From Closterium sp. NIES-65 (lineage: Eukaryota; Streptophyta; Zygnematophyceae; Desmidiales; Closteriaceae), in assembly GCA_948144175.1 (NCBI GenBank), contig CANXME010002568.1, positions 1,046,001 to 1,110,000 on the forward strand: DNA of 64,000 nt, written 5' to 3'. Below, in pieces: positions 1 to 10,607 of this stretch (its first letter is position 1; each line of letters begins with the position of its first letter). The notes beneath the pieces are model-generated. The model made no database searches and was not told the DNA's origin. It worked only from the letters and a program-made list of their open reading frames with translations. The position numbers were made by a program, and so were the translations under genes.

Positions 1-284
1 TACAAGGTCTGGGCACTCTTGTACTGGCTAAAGTGTGCGCGCTCAGCAGTAGGCAAGTGGCGACGCATAGCAAGACGTGCAGCAGCATCGCGCGTGGCCC
101 ACTGTGAGCGAACAGTGGCGTCAGCATCAGCAGCAGGGGAAGGGACGGCACCAGAGGTGAGGTCAAAGAGAGACAGACCGTCCGTCCTATCGCACTGTAA
201 AAACAGCTGCAGGTCGTCGAGCCAGACCTCAAAGTCTATAGCCCGACCCTAAGCGTCAAAAGCGAGGACACTAGGGGTAGCCAT
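1..284 (-). pseudogene. Copia-0 gag, N-terminal part, cut by window edge
   Basis: Reading leftwards from the ATG at 282-284 gives the same gag N-terminus as Copia-1, -2 and -3 (MATPSVL, then the acidic FEVW-DDLQLFLQCDR block and a SQWATRDAAARLA-type helix). Gag packages the element RNA in a cytoplasmic particle. Around codon 12 a TAG replaces the Glu codon present in the other copies, so this copy is not translated as a full gag. The rest of the element lies beyond base 1. Confidence 0.8.
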
Positions 285-1435
285 GACGACGACAGTGAAG
301 CAGTGCAAGCACTAGGGGAAGGGCACGCAGTGCTAGCGGTACAGTGCTCACCGGGCAGGGCAGGTCGGGCGGCTCGGTAGAAAGGTGGCTCGGCTACTCA
401 GCGACTCGGCTCCCGGGCGGCTCGGCTCCCAGGCGGCTCGGCGGTAGGGCGGTTCGGCTGCCGGGCGGCTCGGGTGCAGGGCGGCTCGGCTGCACTGCTG
501 CTTGGCGGTCCGGCGGCTCGGCTGCTGCAGTTGGGCGGCTCGGCTGCTGTAGTTGGGTGGCTCGGCTGTTGCAGGTGGGCGGCGCGAGAGGAAGGGGCGG
601 CGGGTCCGTGAGTGCTGTGGCGGCGGGGCCGCGAGACCAGGGGCGGCGAGGCCGCGTGGCATGGGCGGCGGGGCCGGGAGCGCTGGGGCGGCGGGGCCGC
701 GTATAAGGGCGCGGCGGGGCCATGAGCGCTGGGGCGGCGGGGCCGCGTATCAGGGGCGGCGGGGCCGGGAGCGCTTGGGGCAGCGGGGCCGCGTACCAGG
801 GGCGGCGGAGCCGGGAGCGCTGGAGCGGCGGGGCCGCGAATCAGGGGCGGCGGGGCCGGGTGCGCTGGGGCGGCGGGGCCGCGAATCAGGGGCGGCGGGG
901 CCGGGAGCACTGGGGCGGCGGGGCCGGGAGCGCTGGGGCGGCGGGGCCGCGTAGCAGGGGCGGCGGGGCCGTGAGCGCTGGGGCGACGGGGCCGCGAGAT
1001 CAGGGGCGGCGTGGCCGGGAGCGCTTGGGGCGGCGGGGCCGCGTATCAGGGGCGGCGGAGCCGGGAGCGCTGGAGCGGCGGGGCCGCGAATCAGGGGCGG
1101 CGGGGCCGGGTGCGGTGGGGCGGCGGGGCCGCGTAGCAGGGGCGGCGGGGCCGTGAGCGCTGGGGCGACGGGGCCGCGAGATTAGGGGCGGCGGGGCCGC
1201 GAGATCAGGGCGGCGAGGCCGTTAAGGAGGCGCGAGGGCGGGCAGCGGGGCGCGGGCGCTAAGGCGGCGCTCGGGCTGCTAGGGCGGGCGGCTCGCTAAG
1301 GCGGCGCTCGGGCCGTAAGGGCAGATCGAAAAAAAAGGTAAGAGCAAGGGCCCGGAGCGCGCTCCGGGCAGAAAAAAAAGTTCGATGTGGTGGGCCCTAA
1401 GCACAGTTCCCACGGGGGAACCTGCTCTGATACCA
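285..1435 (-). other. Copia-0 5' leader: GC-rich tandem repeats and primer-binding site
   Basis: Untranslated leader between LTR and gag. It is built from short degenerate units of the GGGGCCGCG / GGGGCGGCG type plus GGCTCGGC units, so every frame stays open by composition. The primer-binding site lies next to the LTR at about 1422-1435 and reads TGGTATCAGAGCAGG on the minus strand, the usual initiator tRNA-Met complement. Copia-1, -2 and -3 carry equivalent leaders. Confidence 0.75.
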
Positions 1436-1568
1436 TGAGAAAGTTAGAACGAGAATTGAAATGACTATGAACGAAGTGAGTACAAATAGCAAACCCTAAT
1501 TGGGTTGTACCCCCTATGGGATACCCCACTATAGCCTACACAAATAAGTAAGCTATAATGTTCTGACA
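1436..1568 (-). repeat. Copia-0 5' LTR (133 bp)
   Basis: On the minus strand it starts TGTCAG and ends TCTCA, directly followed by the primer-binding site. It is close to the Copia-1 and Copia-3 LTRs, sharing the TAGGCTATAGTGGGGTAT block, and contains a telo-box AAACCCTAA at 1491-1499. The element sits inside the 3' end of element X. The base run gccag at 1569-1573 is one side of the expected target duplication; the other side is outside the window. Confidence 0.85.
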
Positions 1569-4249
1569 GCCAGCTCGAGCCTTCCCTTTTCAATCTTGTC
1601 CTTCACGAAGAAATATCGCAGGGCGATGTGTTTCGTCCTGTTCGCAAAGCCGTTCTTGTTGGTGATGCGAATTGCAGATTGGTTGTCGCAGAACAGGGTG
1701 AAGTTGGGTAACTCGGCTAACTTAGCTTCTTCTAGCAGTTCGCGAAGGTAGAGTCCTTCCTTGGTGGCTGAGCAGAGTGCAATATATTCTGCTTCAGCTG
1801 ACGAGAGAGCAATTAGTTCTTGCTTGCTCGATTGCCAGGAGATAGGCCCGATAGGCTCGAAGCGATAGATATAGCCGGTGCGCGATCGTATGTTGTCGGA
1901 GTCGCCCGCGTGATCTGCGTCGACGTAACCGATTAGCTTAGGCGGTTCAGTTGCGTTCTTATGGTAGGTCAGGCCGACCGTCGGGGTGCTAACGAAGTAG
2001 TGAAGAGCGCGGTCGAGTTCCGCCAAATGTTCTGCTTCGGGCCTTTTGAGATGGGTAGCGAGCTGGCTTGCGGAGTATGAGAGGTCGGGACGACAGGTGA
2101 CAGCTGCGAAGAGAAGACATCCCAGCTTCTTCTGGTAGTCTCGTATGCCGGCGGGTTTGAGTAGGGCGGAGCCTCCTTTGTCATTCCCTGCAGTGTAGCG
2201 GTATGGCGTGGAGATGGCTGTTGGTGTGATCGTAAAGCGTTTGGCGATAGTGTCGGCATATTTTTCGGCGCTGAGATAGATCGCGTTCTCTTCTTCGCGG
2301 ATGTTGAGGTCGAGGTACTGAGTGACGGTAGATGAGACTGTGAGCGTGAGATCTCGCTGCAGCTCCCCTTCAAACCAGGTGGTGATGCCGTCAGTCGAGC
2401 TGATGTAGAGAAGATCATCCACGTAAACGATTAGCAGAATGTAGTCTTCGTCTTTGGTGAGTCGGTACATGCCTTGATCGTGCGGTAGTTGATTGAAGCC
2501 GATGCGGATGAGGCGAGCGTGCAGGTTCTGTTGCCACAGTCGCGGGGCCTGCTTGATGCCGTAGAGTGACTTGAGTAGCTGGCAAACTTGGTTGGGTTCT
2601 CCGTGGGAGCTGTGTGGTAACTCAACGAAGATTTCGGCATCAACAGGTGCGTAGAGGAATGCGTTGGCGACGTCGATTTGCCGTAGTTTCTTTTTCTTCA
2701 TGGCGGCGATCGCGAGGAGGATTCGAAGTGAGGTATGTCGGCTAAGCGGGGCGAATGTCTCGGTGAAGTCCCGTCTGTGCTCCTGATCGAATCCACGCAC
2801 AACCCAGCGTGCTTTGAACTTCTCAATTGCGCCATCTGCTTTTGTTTTAACGCGGAAGACCCATTTCCCGGTGAGGATGGTTTTGTTCCTTGCCACGCTG
2901 ATGGGGACGATTTTCCAGGTGTTCCGTTCCTCCAGCGTCTTTAACTCTCTGTCCATGGCTTCACGCCATTTTTCCCTGTGTTCCCCCCCCAGAGCCTGCT
3001 GAACCGTCGCAGGCTCCTTAGGAAGAGCATTGCCGTGGACTGCGGTGACGAGGCCGAGGATTTGTAGTCCAGTCTGTGAGTAGCGGGGGAGAGTTGCGTC
3101 CTCGGGATAAGCTGCTTCATCTTCCGCTTCTGGATCGGGTAAGAAATTTGGTCCTACTCGTTCTGCTTCGTTGGTGTTGACTGTCGCAGGTGTTACATAA
3201 CCGTTGTCGTCGAAGTAGTAGAAGGTTTCGGCGTTGACACTTTCGCGAGGGTTGTCGTCGTCCATGGGAACGTCGACGGAGCAGAATGGAAGAGGTCCGG
3301 CTTCTTCTGACGCGTTGTCCACATTCTGCTCGTCCCAGTCAGCTCCGTCTTCGGCGGAGGCGAAGGCTCGGTCGCCACGAAAACCACCTGTGGGATCTTG
3401 GTCCTCTTGTAGGTTGGCAAGGTATGTCTGGAGCGTGAGTCGTTCGTAGAAGATGACGTCGCGTGCTGATACTGTTTCCTTGGAGTGGACGTCGAAGATT
3501 TTCCATGCGTTGTAATTCTTTTCGATGCCAAGGTGTAGTCCCCACTGTGCGCATTTTGAAAATATTCCCGCTCGTGCTGCTCGGGGTCGATACTGTACCA
3601 TGCATCCGAATACTCGTAACATTTTTGTGCTGCCCTGTTTCCCTGTCCACAGCAGGTGCGGTGATGTGTTGTTCGGAAGCGATGATGACGACATCAGGTT
3701 GTGCAGCATGACAGCGTGGTCCATTGCTGCAGGCCACAGGTGGTTGGGTAGCCGCATGCCACGTAACAGTTTGCGCATGCTGTTCTGCAGAGTCCTGTTC
3801 ATTCTTTCTGCTACACCTTGCTCCTGATGGGCGTAGGGAAGAGAGAGGAGCTGCTTGATCCCCCTTTCCACCAGGCACTGCTTGAATCGTTGAGAGGTGT
3901 ATTCTCCTCCGTCTGATTGGAAGCTTTTCAGCTTTACGCGCGACTCTCTCTCTGCTACTGGTAGCCAGGCAGCGAATGCTTTGAGGGCCATGTCGCGGCT
4001 GGGTAAGTTTAGGTGCCAGACGTAGCGGGTGGCGGCGTCGATGAAGGTGATTGTGTAGTTGTAGATTACTTGTCCTGGCTCCCGATTGTACAGGATGTCG
4101 CTATACACCTTTTCGAGTGGTGCGTACGCAGGTGCACTCGGGTTGTGACGAGGAGTGAACGGCCGTTGTGGTAAGTCGGCTTCGGGGCAGGTGAGGCATG
4201 TTCCTCGTGCCCGTTGGAGTTCTCTTCCATTGGAGTTCCCTTCCGTCAT
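1553..4249 (-). pseudogene. Element X pol: integrase core, reverse transcriptase, RNase H (Ty1/copia)
   Basis: An open frame of 898 codons of the copia pol order. In order it shows the end of the integrase zinc region (CLTCPEAD), the integrase catalytic core (YSDIL, FIDAATRYVWHL, SDGGEYTS, then QEQGVAERMNRTLQ), a reverse transcriptase (TGKWVFRVK, RQIDVANAFLYAP, YGIKQAPRLW, and VYVDDLLY with YVDD at 2414-2425), and RNase H (YVDADHAGD, SSAEAEYIAL, DNQSAIRI, RTKHIALRYFF). It copies RNA to DNA and integrates it. The domain is uninterrupted, but Copia-1 separates it from its gag-protease half and Copia-0 cuts off its tail; the last codons at 1553-1568 are Copia-0 LTR. X is a different copia lineage from Copia-0 to -3, with no glycine-rich tracts and a longer LTR. 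Confidence 0.9.
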
Positions 4250-4494
4250 GTTTCGTCCTTGTCAAGGACTCCTGCTCTTATTGTGTTGTTTAACACAATG
4301 TTGCTTGGGTGTCCCATCCTTGCGTGCCAGGTACTTTCGTCGGCGCGATGCCCGGGTGATCGTCGGTACATGACGGAGTTGGAGTAAAAGCTGGCGATGA
4401 AGTTTGCACTACGATGAACTTCTCGTGGTGCTGGGTGGAGCTGTTGTGCTGGGGTTGGCGGTGTTTCGTTGACAAGGACTGGTGTCGTTGTTGC
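4246..4494 (-). pseudogene. Element X, protease-integrase linker and start of integrase zinc finger
   Basis: The frame carries STWHARMGHPSN, the HHCC-type GAG_pre-integrase motif found just upstream of the copia integrase core, followed by a stop (DKDET*) before the pol frame that begins at 4249. The two frames overlap by a few bases, so a frameshift or stop separates them. Copia-1 was inserted at 4490-4494; the continuation lies at 13085 and beyond. Confidence 0.7.
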
Positions 4495-4626
4495 TGTCAG
4501 AACATTATAGCTTATGCTGTTGTGTAGGCTATAGTGGGGTATCCCATAGGGGGTACAACCCAATTAGGGTTTCATATTTGTACTCACTTCATTCATAGTT
4601 CATTCCTTCTCGTGCTACTCTTCTCA
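4495..4626 (+). repeat. Copia-1 5' LTR
   Basis: Starts TGTCAGAACATT and ends CTTCTCA, followed at once by a primer-binding site (TGGTAATGAGCAGG). A telo-box (TTAGGGTTT) lies at 4564-4572 inside an imperfect dyad, AACCCAATTAGGGTT. At 132 bp it is very short for a copia LTR. No TATA box of standard form is obvious. Confidence 0.92.
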
Positions 4627-5787
4627 TGGTAATGAGCAGGTTCCCCCGTGGGAACTTTGCCTAGGGCCCACCACATTGACTTTTTTTTCCTGCCCGAAGC
4701 GCGCTCGCCCTGAGTCGCGCTCCGGGCCCTCTCTCTTTTTGTCGAGCCGCCCTAGAGGCCCCGCCGCCCGTCGATTGGGCCCCGCCGCCCTTCGTCGCGG
4801 CCCCGCCCTTAGACACGGCCCTGCCCTTCGTCGCGGCCCCGCCTCTCTCGTCGCGGCCCCGCCCCTCGTCGCGGCCCCGCCCTATGTCGCGGCCCCGCCT
4901 TAAGTCGCGGCCCCGCCCTTGGATGCGGCCCCGCCCTTCGTCGCGGCCCCGCCTTACGTCGCGGCCCCGCCCCACGTCGCGGCCCCGCCTTACGTCGCGG
5001 CCCCGCCCTACGTCGCGGCCCCGCCTTACATCGCGGCCCCGCCCCACGTCGCGGCCCCGCCTTACGTCGCGGCCCCGCCATACGTCGCGGCCCCGCCTTA
5101 CATCGCGGCCCCGCCCCACGTCGCGGCCCCGCCCTACATCGCGGCCCCGCCCTTCGTCGCGGCCCCGCCACCCCTCGTCGCGGCCCCGCCACCTCTGTTG
5201 TCGCGGCCCTGCCGCTCTTCGTTGCGGCCCCTGCCGCCCTTCGTCGCGGCCCCGCCACCCTGCCTTGCGGCCCCGCCGCCTCTCTTAACGCGGCCCCGCC
5301 GCTCTTCTGAGCGGCCCCTGCCGCCCTTCGTCGCGGCCCCTGCCACCTTTCTGCACCGCGGCCCCGCCACCTCCCTTGCGGCCCCGCAGCCCTGCACTGC
5401 CCGCTCCGCCCGAATCCACCAGCGCTGCCCGAGCCGCCTGAGCCGCTGAGGAGCCGAGCCGCCCGAGCCGCCTGTGCCGCTGAGGACCCGAGCCACCCGA
5501 GCCGCCCGAGCCGCCCGAGCCGCCCGAGCCGCCTGAGGAGCCGAGCCGCCTGTGCCGCTGAGGACCCGAGCCGCCCGAGCCGCTCGAGCCGCCTGCGCCG
5601 CCCGAGCCGCCTAAGGAGCCGAGCCGTTGGTCCTGCGGAGCTGCTGTTGCTGCTGGGCCGGCCGAGCAACAATGTTGCCGTGTTGCTGTGCTGCAGAGCT
5701 GCCCGACCCGCCCTGTCTGGTGAGAACGGCACCTCTGTCACTACACTGCCCCTGTCCTACAGTCATTGCTGCTAGTCTACTGCTGTC
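4627..5787 (+). other. Copia-1 5' leader with GC-rich tandem repeats
   Basis: After the primer-binding site and a conserved GGTTCCC...GGGCCCACC stretch, the leader consists of about 20 units of the type CGTCGCGGCCCCGCC (4790-5380) and then GAGCCGCCC units (5440-5630). The open frames across it (Pro/Ala/Arg-rich) follow from composition and repeat length and are not counted as genes. The same architecture in the sister elements suggests a retained structural or packaging role (inference). Confidence 0.7.
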
Positions 5788-8700
5788 ATGGCTACCCCTA
5801 GTGTCCTAGCTTTTGACGCGGAGGGTCGCGCCATTGACTTTGAGGTCTGGGTCGACGACCTGCAGCTGTTCTTACAGTGCGATAGGGCAGACGGCCTTTC
5901 TCTCTTTGACCTCACCTCTGGCGCCTCTCCTGCCCCTGCTGCTGATGCTGACCCTACTGTTTGCTCCCAGTGGGCCACACGCGATGCTGCTGCACGTCTT
6001 GCTGTGCGTCGCCACCTCCCTACCTCTGAGCGTGCGCACTTTAGTCAGTACAAGAGTGCTCAGACCTTGTACGACGCTGTAGTTGCACGCTACTCCTCCC
6101 CTGCCACTGCTGCACTGAGCCGTCTGATGCTACCGTACCTCTTCCCTGACCTTGCTGCCTTTCCCACAGTTGCTGACCTCATTACGCACCTCCGCACTAG
6201 TGACACTCGCTACCGCGCTGCGCTTCCTGCTGACTTCTGCGCCAAGAACCCCCCCCCCATGTACATCACTCTCTACTTCATAGTCACTCGTCTCCCTGAC
6301 TCCCTCCATGTAGTCAAGGACCACTTCCTCTCAGTCTGTCCCACCACTCTCACATGTCGACCTCCTCGAGAAGGCCCTCCTAGCGATAGAGAAGAGCATA
6401 GTCGCTGTAGGAGCCTCTCGAGGTGACCCGCGCACCCCCATCTTTGATGGGTGTTCCCCCTCCCCCCTCCTGCCCTCTGTTGCCTCTGCTGCTGCGGCCG
6501 ACCTCCTTGGTCTTGAGTCGGTCGGTGCGGCGTCTGCCCCTAGCGGGAGACGCCGCCCTGGCAAGAGCAAGGGGGGCAAGGGCGCTGGAGGAGCGAGCGG
6601 GGGCGGTGGAGGTGGAGGTGGCGGCGGTGGGGGGAGTGGGGGTGGCGGTGGGAGTGGAGGTGGGGGTGGAGGGGTCAGTGGCGGCAGTGGAGGCGGAGGT
6701 AGCGGCAGCAGTGGCAGTGGGAGCGGAGGTGGCGGAGGTGGCGGCGGTGGAGGCGGAGGCGGCGGTGGTAGCGGTAGCGGAGGCGCCGGAGGCGGTGGGG
6801 GTGGGGGTGGTGCTGGTCGCGGGTCTTCGCAGAGGAGTGGCTCCGGTGGTGGCTCGCGCCAGCTGCAGCAGCGAGGTCGTGCGACCCTCTCCCCTCAGCA
6901 GCTTCGTGAGTGGTACACTGCGCGCCAGCGGGGTGGGGGTTTTGGTCCATGCTCCTACGTGTTGCGCACAGGCGACCGTGCGGGTGAGCAGTGTGGGGGT
7001 GCGCACCCCACCCAGCGCTGCTTTGGCCGCCTGACGGACGCTTGGCGTTGCCAGTTCCAGGAGGCCTCAGAGATCCCTCGCTGGGACGAGCTGTCTAGGG
7101 CGGGTGTTGCCATCTATGATCTTGACTTTGATGCTATTCTCTCTGCCATGTATGCTGTGTCTATTAGTGATGAGGGTGACTGTTACCGGTGTTTCCCACC
7201 CGATCCGGGCATTGAGACTGCTGCTCTAGGTACTGGTGAGGCTGCTTCCCTAGGTGCTTCTGACGCTACTGCTCTAGGTGCTAGTGTGTCTGCGTCCTCA
7301 GGTACTGGTGAGTCTGCGCTCTCTGGTACTACGTCGGCTTCGGCCTCCCTCACCTTCACCCTTGACTCTGGGGCGTCTCGCTCCTTCTTTCGGGACCGCA
7401 CCACACTCACACCGCTGAGTCGGCCAGTTGCAGTCGTCTCTGGCCGACCCCTCTTGGGGTCTTGTCCTGTCTCGCTTCTCCACAGTCCTCCCGTGTCCGG
7501 CGGCTCCCTCTGGCACCCTGTCTGGTCTCTACCTCCCCTCGTTCTCTACGAACCTGGTGAATGGTGCTGACCTATAGGATGCGGGTGTCCACCAATTCAC
7601 TCCTGCGCGTCAGCGGGTGACGCACTGTACAGAGGCTAGCACAGGCCGGCACCTGGCTACGTTTACCCGTCACCCGGGGTCGAGCCTGTACACACTGACC
7701 ACTGCGTCTCCTCCCGTTACTGAGTCTGGTAGAGTCGCTTCGTCCGGTCAGGTGTTTGCTGCAGCGTCCAGGTCTGGTCCTGAGTCTGCCCCCTGTTTGT
7801 GTCGTCTCTTGTCTCACGAGACTCTCCTCTGGTACCACCGTCTTGGTCACCCCTCTCTGCTTCGGATCAGAGGCATGGCCTCCCGTCTTCTTGTGTCTGG
7901 TCTCCCCCGGTCCCTCCCTCCCCTTCCTCAGGGCCCTGGCCCTGCCTGTGTCCCCTGTGTCGAGGGGCGCCAGCGGGCTGCCCCTCACTCCTCCCAGTTT
8001 CCTCCGACAGAGGCCCCGTTGCAGACGCTTCACATGGACGTGTGTGGCCCAGCCCGCGTCCGTGGAGAGGGTCACGAGCGCTACTTCCTGCTCGTTGTTG
8101 ACGACTACTCGCGTTACACCACAGTCTTCCCCTTGCGCAGCAAGGGTGATGTCACTGAGGTGCTGATCGACAGGATCCGCGCAGCTCGTCTCCAGCTCAG
8201 GCAGAGCTTTGGCTCGGACTTCCCTGTTCTGCGTCTGCACTCGGACAGAGGCGGAGAGTTCTCCTCTGGCCTTCTACGAGCCTACTGTCGTGCACGAGGC
8301 ATCCGTCAGTCCTTCACGCTTCCGGACTCACCGCAACAAAATGGGATTGCTGAGCGCCGCATTGGCATGGTCATGGACGTCGCTCGTACGTCTATGATGC
8401 ATGCGGCTGCCCCCCATTTTCTGTGGCCGTTTGCGGTGAGGTACGCGGCGCATCAGATCAACCTTCACCCCAGGGTCTCCAGGCCGGAGACCTCCCCAGC
8501 CCTGCTGTGGACGGGGAAGGTTGGCGATGCGTCGGCGTTCCGGGTCTGGGGATCTCGGGCGTTTGTCCGCGACTTGTCTGTGGACAAGCTGTCCCCTCGC
8601 GCTGCTCCTTGCATCTTCCTAGGGTTCCCCCCCGACGCGCCTGGGTGGCAGCTCTACCACCCCACCTCTCGACGTGTTCTGTCCTCCCAGGACGTCACGT

Positions 8701-9434
8701 TTGACGAGTCAGTCCCCTACTACCGCCTCTTCCCCTACCGCACTCCGTCCCTCCCCCCGCCCCCACTCTTCCTTGTACCAGGTCCCCCCCAGGTAGACCC
8801 CCTCCCCCCTCAGGGTCCTGCCCCTTCAGGTGTGTCCCAGGTAGACGCAGTCGAGCCTGTCGAGGTCACTGGTGACTCTGGTGCTGCTGAGGGTGCTGAG
8901 CCAGGGGGTGCTGGGCCTGGGGGTGCGGAGCCTAGGGGTGCTACGCCTGGGGGTGCTGAGCCTTGGGGTGCTGAGCCTGGAGGTGCTGGGCTTGGAGGTT
9001 CTCCGGGTGCTTCGTCTCGCCGAAAGCCACTCTCTCCACGGGAGCTGCACGAGTGGTTTGCCCGACGCTGGAGCCGTGCGGCTGGTGCTGGAGATTCTTC
9101 GCCTGCTGAGGGTGCTGCTGTCGCGGGTCCCGGAGGTGCTCGTACTGGGAGTACTGGAGCTGCTGGGCCTGCGGGTTCGACTGTAGCTGGTGCTGCTGAG
9201 GGTGTTGGCGCTGAGACTACCACTGGCGGTCCTACTGGTGGTGCTCCTGGTGCTGCTGGAGGTTCTGGAGCTGCTAGGAGGTGCTGCTGGAGCGGGTGCT
9301 CCTGCTGGGGGTTCTGCTGCTGTCCTTGCTGTTTCTGGCGTTGCCACGCGGCCTCGACCGTACTTCGTCCCACTCCTGCAGCAGGTTCTTGGTCTTCCAC
9401 CTACTACTGGTCCTCCTCCTCCCTTGGAGGGTCC
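5788..9434 (+). pseudogene. Copia-1 gag-protease-integrase, frameshifted
   Basis: Starts at ATG 5788 (MATPSVLAFDAEGRAIDF). Gag is followed by a Gly-rich tract (about 6590-6820), a zinc-knuckle-like C-X3-H-X4-C (CGGAHPTQRC), protease (LDSGASRSFFRD), the integrase HHCC finger (WYHRLGHPSL ... CVPCVEG), the integrase core (HMDVCGPARV, VVDDYSRYTTVF, HSDRGGEFSSG, PQQNGIAERR), then a Gly/Ala/Glu/Pro repeat linker. Compared with Copia-2 the frame shifts near 6350 and near 7430, with a stop near 7573. The protein is therefore not made in one piece. The frame is finally cut by the solo LTR at 9435. Confidence 0.88.
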
Positions 9435-10607
9435 TGGGGAGATAACTGCAGCAACGGGAGCTAGGCTACGGACTAAGCACGTGTGCTCGTGTGATCTCTG
9501 CGTTCGTTAGTCCTTAGTCGTTTTCCTTGTGCACACACTACTTGCTAGTTCACGGGGAAAATTGGCAAGAGTTTCACTAGGAAAAGTTTAGACCAATTGG
9601 TACAATGAAGTTGGCATAGCAAGATTACATCAGAGCAAGCATTCAGGTTGGCCAACTGCCAGCGCAGCTTGGTCGACCGCGCTCCAGCACGACTTGGTCG
9701 ACCGCGCTCCAGCAAGGCAAGGTCGACGGCGTGCCAACGTCGCAGGTTGACGGCGTGACAGCGTTGCTCACGTAGGACAGCAGTGCACCCTGCTTCGCAG
9801 TTGCGCGCAGATGATTGGCGTGCAGAGTCTCGTCACCTGCACAGCGCACACACCACGTCAACCTCGAGCTGACGACTGCCTCTGATCCGCCACGACGACC
9901 TCGGGATACCACCACCGAGGTCGGGCTTGCCAACTTCCCCTGGGCGACCGTCGCACTCCTCCGCAGCACTTCGTCACCCAGGTAACCTGGTCGACCAGGC
10001 AACCACGTCGACCAGCAGCTCCCGTTCGTGCTCGTCGACCTCCCAGGTCGACGACCACCTCCACGTCGACCTCACCAGGTCGACGACACCATCGGTCGAC
10101 CTCCTCCAAGTCGACGTCCCCTCTGGTCGACCAGCTCCACGTCGACCAGTACTCCTGGTCGACCTGCTCCCCGTCGACCAGCACAGTCGTCGGCTAACCA
10201 CCCACGTCGGCCACCCGAAGCTGGCGTCACGAAGTTGACGCCCCGCTACTCGACGCCCAACGGCTCGGCGTCCTGAGTCAAGGCCGACGTCGGCCCCTCC
10301 GTCGTCGACCACCAGGCCCAGTCGACCACTAACAGGTCGACCAGCAGTCCGTTAGGCCGACCGTAGAAGTCGGCTTCCCCAAGTTGACGTCACCAAGTTG
10401 ACGTCCTCCGCAGGTCGACTCCCAAGTCGACCTCCCTGAAGTCGGCGCCACCCTGAAGTCGGCGCCCGTGCAGTGGTCCCCCGTGCAGGTCGACCTCCTC
10501 GTCGACCAGCTCACCCACTGCTGAAGGTCGGCTGCTCCCCTCACACCCGACCATGAAGTCGGCTCCCCCCAAGCGAGGACGGGGCCAATACCCAACTCCC
10601 GTTGACA
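9435..10607 (-). mobile_element. Solo LTR (1173 bp) inside Copia-1, rich in GTCGAC palindromes
   Basis: The insert is bounded by TG...CA and by the direct repeat ggtcc (9430-9434 and 10608-10612). Removing it and one ggtcc joins the two halves of Copia-1 pol at the same place where Copia-3 reads LEGP-Q. No primer-binding site, polypurine tract or coding region lies inside, so a solo LTR is the simplest reading. Orientation is a guess: read on the minus strand it begins TGTCAACGGGAG. The central part (9660-10530) has dozens of GGTCGACC-like words. It belongs to none of the LTR families seen elsewhere in the window. Confidence 0.65.

Noticed and set aside
344-1156. Long open frames on both strands (Gly/Arg/Ala or Pro/Ala-rich)
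   Set aside because: They lie in the GC-rich repeat leader of Copia-0, arise from composition, and have no motif or conserved length among copies.
4809-5741. 310-codon open frame on the minus strand rich in AGPRRR repeats
   Set aside because: Antisense to the Copia-1 leader repeat; the repeat unit is a multiple of three, so no stop appears.
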